Source: Pseudomonadota bacterium (GTDB lineage: Bacteria; Pseudomonadota; Gammaproteobacteria; Steroidobacterales; Steroidobacteraceae). Taken from it: a DNA stretch of 64,000 nucleotides. The position numbers were made by a program, and so were the translations under genes. Each line of letters begins with the position of its first letter. Position 1 is the stretch's first letter. The stretch lies in NCBI GenBank assembly GCA_037200975.1, contig JBBCGI010000001.1:558001-622000 (forward strand), read 5' to 3'. Shown here piece by piece: positions 61,388-64,000 of this stretch. The notes under the pieces were generated by a model, which had not been told where the DNA came from, searched no databases, and saw only the letters and a list, made by a program, of their open reading frames with translations.

Positions 61388-62056
61388 TCAGGCCTTGCGC
61401 TGACGGCGCTTCGAACCGACCCAGGTGCCGAGCAAACCAAGCCCGAGCAGACCAAGCGTGGCGGGTTCCGGCACGGCCGTCGGGCTGAACACCGCCTTGA
61501 TCAGCATGTCGTCGTGGTTGTCATCCGGGCCGGCGCCCGAGTCGTCCCAGAACAGCCACGCCGTGTCGCTGCCCACCAGGCTGAACGCGATCGACTGAAG
61601 CGATCCCCAGCTGTAACGGTCGTTCGTCTTGTTGTCCACGCAACCCTGCAGCACACCGGGTGAGCTGTATGCGCAGAAATCGAAGTCGAGCACGCCTGCA
61701 CCCACGGAAACCGTGCCGATCGTCTTCGGCTTCGCGAAGTAATTCTGCGCGGTGGGCGTAAAGCCCGTGTCGTAACTCAGATCGCCTGTCTCGAAGACGT
61801 TCGCGTAGCCGGCTTCTTTGCCGTAGTAGTAAAACGTGATGTCGCCCGCGACATCGACACCGAGCGAAGTGCCGCCGGTGTACTTGAAGATTCCCATGTC
61901 GTTGAAAGTCTTCTTGAAATCATTCGACGGGACGATGTCGATCTCGCTCGGCCCCGGCGCCTTGGTGTTGCTCAGGACGAATCCTGCGTGCGCGGCCGAG
62001 ACAGAACCCAGCAGCAGGGTGGTGGCGGCGACTAACTTGAATTTGTTCACGGTCAT
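61388..62056 (-). CDS. PEP-CTERM sorting-domain exported protein
   Basis: A 222-aa secreted protein. Signal peptide FKLVAATTLLLGSVSAAHA, a beta-rich mature domain (GDITFYYYGKEAGYANVF; CAYSSPGVLQGC, a possible disulfide) and a C-terminal PEP-CTERM anchor: AVPEPATLGLLGLGLLGTWVG, then KRRQRKA. Exosortase (XrtA) would cleave at PEP and process the protein outside the cell, often with polysaccharide export. GAGGAACGAG precedes the ATG at 62056. A sigma-54 promoter is upstream. The core fold is unassigned. Confidence 0.9.
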   Translation of the reverse strand: MTVNKFKLVAATTLLLGSVSAAHAGFVLSNTKAPGPSEIDIVPSNDFKKTFNDMGIFKYTGGTSLGVDVAGDITFYYYGKEAGYANVFETGDLSYDTGFTPTAQNYFAKPKTIGTVSVGAGVLDFDFCAYSSPGVLQGCVDNKTNDRYSWGSLQSIAFSLVGSDTAWLFWDDSGAGPDDNHDDMLIKAVFSPTAVPEPATLGLLGLGLLGTWVGSKRRQRKA

Positions 62057-62100
62057 TTCTCGTTCCTCAGAAGGATATTGCACTTCTGTTGCTTCAAGAG

Positions 62101-62117
62101 ATGCACTCCATGTGCCA
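62101..62117 (-). promoter_or_regulatory. Sigma-54 (-24/-12) promoter of the PEP-CTERM gene
   Basis: The minus strand reads TGGCACATGGAGTGCAT, matching the sigma-54 consensus TGGCAC-N5-TTGCAT at all but one position with the exact GG-N10-GC spacing. Transcription would start near 62091, about 35 nt before the ATG. An AT-rich upstream stretch (62118-62160) is consistent with a bent/IHF-like region used by an enhancer-binding activator such as the GlrR-like protein encoded 0.8 kb away. Confidence 0.8.
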
Positions 62118-62210
62118 GTGCAGAAAAAATCATATTTATCAAATACTTATCTACAAATCAGCCTAACTAGTTGCGGCCAGGTGTCAAGCCGCTCGACAGC
62201 ATTAAGGGCC

Positions 62211-63185
62211 TCAAGGTGACAATAACCCCCGGGCCCGCAACACGTTCCGCATCGTCGTGAACCGGAAGTCGCCGAGCAACCGGCGCAGGCGCCCCTCGCA
62301 TTTCGACAGATTCGTGTAGTGACGGAAACGCGATACCAGGCTGGTCTTGACCCGCGGCTGGTCGAAATCGATTTCCCATGGGTGCAGGTAGAAGGTGAAC
62401 GGCAGGCCTTCCTGCTCATTGATGCTGCGCAGGCCTGCGCGGGTGAACCAGTACGGCAGCAGACGGAAATAGCCGCCTCCGGAAACGGGCACGCGCACGG
62501 GACCGAACGCCGCGGTCGACATCGGGAATTCGGCGATGCGGCCCCCAGACGGCGCATGGACGAAGCCCGGGGCGCGCTCGGCGCCCGGCATGCCATACCG
62601 GTCGTGGCGCACCGGGAAAATCGAAGAGTCGTACACGAAGCCCTGCTCGATCAGCGTGTCGAGCGCCCAGCGCGAGCGCGGCGTGATCGAAAAACTCGCG
62701 GCGCGGTAGCCGATCACCGGCACGCCGGTCAGATCCTCGAGAAGTGTTTTCGAGCGGTGGGTCTCCTCGGCGAACACGGCCGGCGTCTGCCGGTAGATGA
62801 GTTCGTGCGAATAGCCGTGGCAGGCGACTTCATGGCCCAGCGACGCTATGCGTTTGACCAGCTGCGGCACCTTGTCGGCCACCCAGCCAAGAACGAAAAA
62901 CGTGCCCTTGATGCGCTTCTCGTCGAGCATGGCGAGGATGCGGTCGGTGCTTGCGGCGACGCGTGACTCCCGCTCGCCCCAGGTGGCGCGCGGAATCGCC
63001 GAGGCCAGCGCGGACACGTGGTAATAGTCTTCGACATCGATCGTGAAGGCATTGCTGATGATCGCCTTCGATTCAACGGCTGAAGGGCCCCGGGTGCCGG
63101 AACGCATCGAAACGCCTGCGTTCACATCGTCGTCCGCACCGCGCAGTTCAGTTCGCGGCATGGATAAAGTCGCCTTTGAATTCAT
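62211..63185 (-). CDS. Polysaccharide deacetylase of the XrtA/PEP-CTERM system
   Basis: A ~324-aa carbohydrate esterase 4 enzyme. NodB-fold wording: FTIDVEDYYHVSALA (catalytic Asp pair), GTFFVLGWVADKVPQLVKRIASLGHEVACHGYSHE (metal His), then GYRAASFSITPRSRWALDTLIEQGF, YDSSIFPVRHDRYG, and the C-terminal DUF3473-like block TFYLHPWEIDFDQPR. These features match the XrtA system-type polysaccharide deacetylase found in exosortase loci, where it modifies an exopolysaccharide. ATG 63185 is preferred over an in-frame TTG at 63215. The rest of the exosortase locus lies outside the window. Confidence 0.9.
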   Translation of the reverse strand: MNSKATLSMPRTELRGADDDVNAGVSMRSGTRGPSAVESKAIISNAFTIDVEDYYHVSALASAIPRATWGERESRVAASTDRILAMLDEKRIKGTFFVLGWVADKVPQLVKRIASLGHEVACHGYSHELIYRQTPAVFAEETHRSKTLLEDLTGVPVIGYRAASFSITPRSRWALDTLIEQGFVYDSSIFPVRHDRYGMPGAERAPGFVHAPSGGRIAEFPMSTAAFGPVRVPVSGGGYFRLLPYWFTRAGLRSINEQEGLPFTFYLHPWEIDFDQPRVKTSLVSRFRHYTNLSKCEGRLRRLLGDFRFTTMRNVLRARGLLSP

Positions 63186-63440
63186 GGATCGATCGATCTC
63201 GCATTTTGGATTCAATCTGCATAAAGCACTGTTCGTACCAACTTTATTTATGCCAGTTTTTTCAGTAGCTTAAGGCTCATGCCTCCATTAATACACCAGT
63301 TGCTGTAAATGGCACCGACAGGACGCCATGCCAGGGTGAGCTGGAGCCCACGTGCCGGCGGCAAATGGGGATGTCGAACGGCGCACGGTAAACACGGGTT
63401 CCGCACTGCAATATGTGACATCGGCCACGGCTTCTGACCC

Positions 63441-64000
63441 ATGTACCGGATCGAGTGGATTGAACGACTGAAGCTCGGAGACGCACCGCGTACCCCGGGC
63501 ACGAACCCGCTGCCCGTGAGCCCGGTGGTCCTGAGCCTCGGGTTCACCAGCCTGTTCACCGACATCTCCTCCGAGATGGTCAACAGCCTGCTGCCCGCCT
63601 GGCTGGTCCTGCACCTGCATATGAGCCCGATGCAGTTCGGTGTCATCGACGGCCTTTACAACGGATTCGCGATCGCGCTCCTGAGCCTCGCGGCGGGATA
63701 TCTCGCCGACCGCAGCTCGCGCCAGAAGGGAGTCGCGCTGGCCGGCTATTCGCTGTCGGGTCTGTGCAAACTGCTGCTGCTCGGAGTCGCCGCAACCTGG
63801 GGCTGGATCCTGCTCGTGGTGAGCCTCGACCGTGCCGGCAAAGGCATTCGCACCGCACCGCGCGACGCGCTCATTTCCCTCAACACGCCAGCCTCGGCCT
63901 ATGCCATGGCGTTCTCGGTCCATCGTGCGATGGATGCCTGCGGCTCGTTGTTAGGCCCGATCACGGCGTTCGCGCTGCTCGCATTCCTTCCGGGCGCATA
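63441..64000 (+). CDS. MFS transporter, N-terminal part (runs off the window)
   Basis: An ATG at 63441 opens a frame without stop to the window end (at least 186 codons), encoding an N-terminal MFS half. TM1 begins LSLGFTSLFTDISSEMVNSLLPAWLVLHLHMSPMQFGVIDGLYNG; then LLSLAAGYLADRSSRQKGVALAGYSLS; and the family block DRAGKGIRTAPRDALISL. The last block is typical of an uncharacterised MFS group. The gene may be divergent from the deacetylase gene (255-bp gap). Its substrate is unknown. Confidence 0.85.
   Translation, partial: MYRIEWIERLKLGDAPRTPGTNPLPVSPVVLSLGFTSLFTDISSEMVNSLLPAWLVLHLHMSPMQFGVIDGLYNGFAIALLSLAAGYLADRSSRQKGVALAGYSLSGLCKLLLLGVAATWGWILLVVSLDRAGKGIRTAPRDALISLNTPASAYAMAFSVHRAMDACGSLLGPITAFALLAFLPGA

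Noticed and set aside
1-64000. CRISPR arrays, phage modules or insertion sequences
   Set aside because: No regularly spaced direct repeats, integrase, transposase or phage structural genes were seen.

Overview
The window is a GC-rich (about 64-65 % by eye), gene-dense stretch of a chromosome. It has no rRNA, no intact tRNA, no CRISPR array and no transposase. A GlrK/QseG/GlrR-type gene trio, CysB and GcvA-type regulators, cytochrome c', a TorF-type porin, a PEP-CTERM protein and an XrtA-type polysaccharide deacetylase point to a gammaproteobacterium. The Steroidobacterales/Nevskiales/Xanthomonadales neighbourhood is the best guess, but no rRNA is present to settle it.

Layout. 0-3.7 kb: a maltodextrin-type locus (end of a LacI-type regulator, GH97 glucosidase, SLC45/GPH-type sugar transporter) closed by a perfect 36-bp inverted repeat. 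3.8-5.6 kb: modBC without an adjacent modA. 5.9-13.4 kb: GcvA-like regulator, OprO/OprP-like porin, sulfate-binding protein 1, CysB, a DmeF/DmeR metal-efflux pair with a visible operator, and sulfate-binding protein 2. 13.4-15.7 kb: a 2-oxoglutarate/Fe(II) oxygenase and a secreted M19 dipeptidase. 16.1-16.5 kb: an extraordinary 151-aa protein with 51 Met and 16 Cys and its own sigma-70 promoter. 17.1-23.8 kb: a periplasmic redox cluster (lone DsbD N-terminal domain, reaction-centre-type dihaem cytochrome, monohaem cytochrome, two TlpA-like proteins, then cytochrome b561 and cytochrome c').

24.3-34.8 kb: a metallo-beta-lactamase-fold enzyme, an FAD/NAD(P)-binding protein, a lipoprotein sulfate-binding protein 3, and a minus-strand operon cysA-cysT-cysW-histidine kinase-response regulator in which three of the four junctions are ATGA overlaps. 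CysA carries an extra C-terminal half resembling universal stress proteins. 35-40.4 kb: MotA/TolQ/ExbB-type channel protein, photolyase, a DUF2946-type protein, and a TonB-dependent receptor fused to a PCu(A)C copper-chaperone domain. 40.4-55 kb: an MFS transporter, three large c-di-GMP proteins, TorF porin, an ECF sigma/anti-sigma/S8-protease trio and a YbdK-type ligase. 55.1-64 kb: a lipoprotein, SrkA-type kinase, GalE, the GlrK/QseG/GlrR-like trio, a PEP-CTERM protein with a good sigma-54 promoter, an XrtA-type deacetylase and the start of another MFS transporter.

Themes. Sulfate acquisition (three Sbp paralogues, porin, CysB, CysTWA with a dedicated two-component system) and copper/thiol handling (Met/Cys-rich protein, DsbD-N, TlpA proteins, PCu(A)C-TonB fusion) are over-represented. 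The strongest candidates for undescribed biology are the Met/Cys-rich protein, the PCu(A)C-TonB receptor fusion, and the sulfate-transporter/two-component operon with its CysA-USP fusion.
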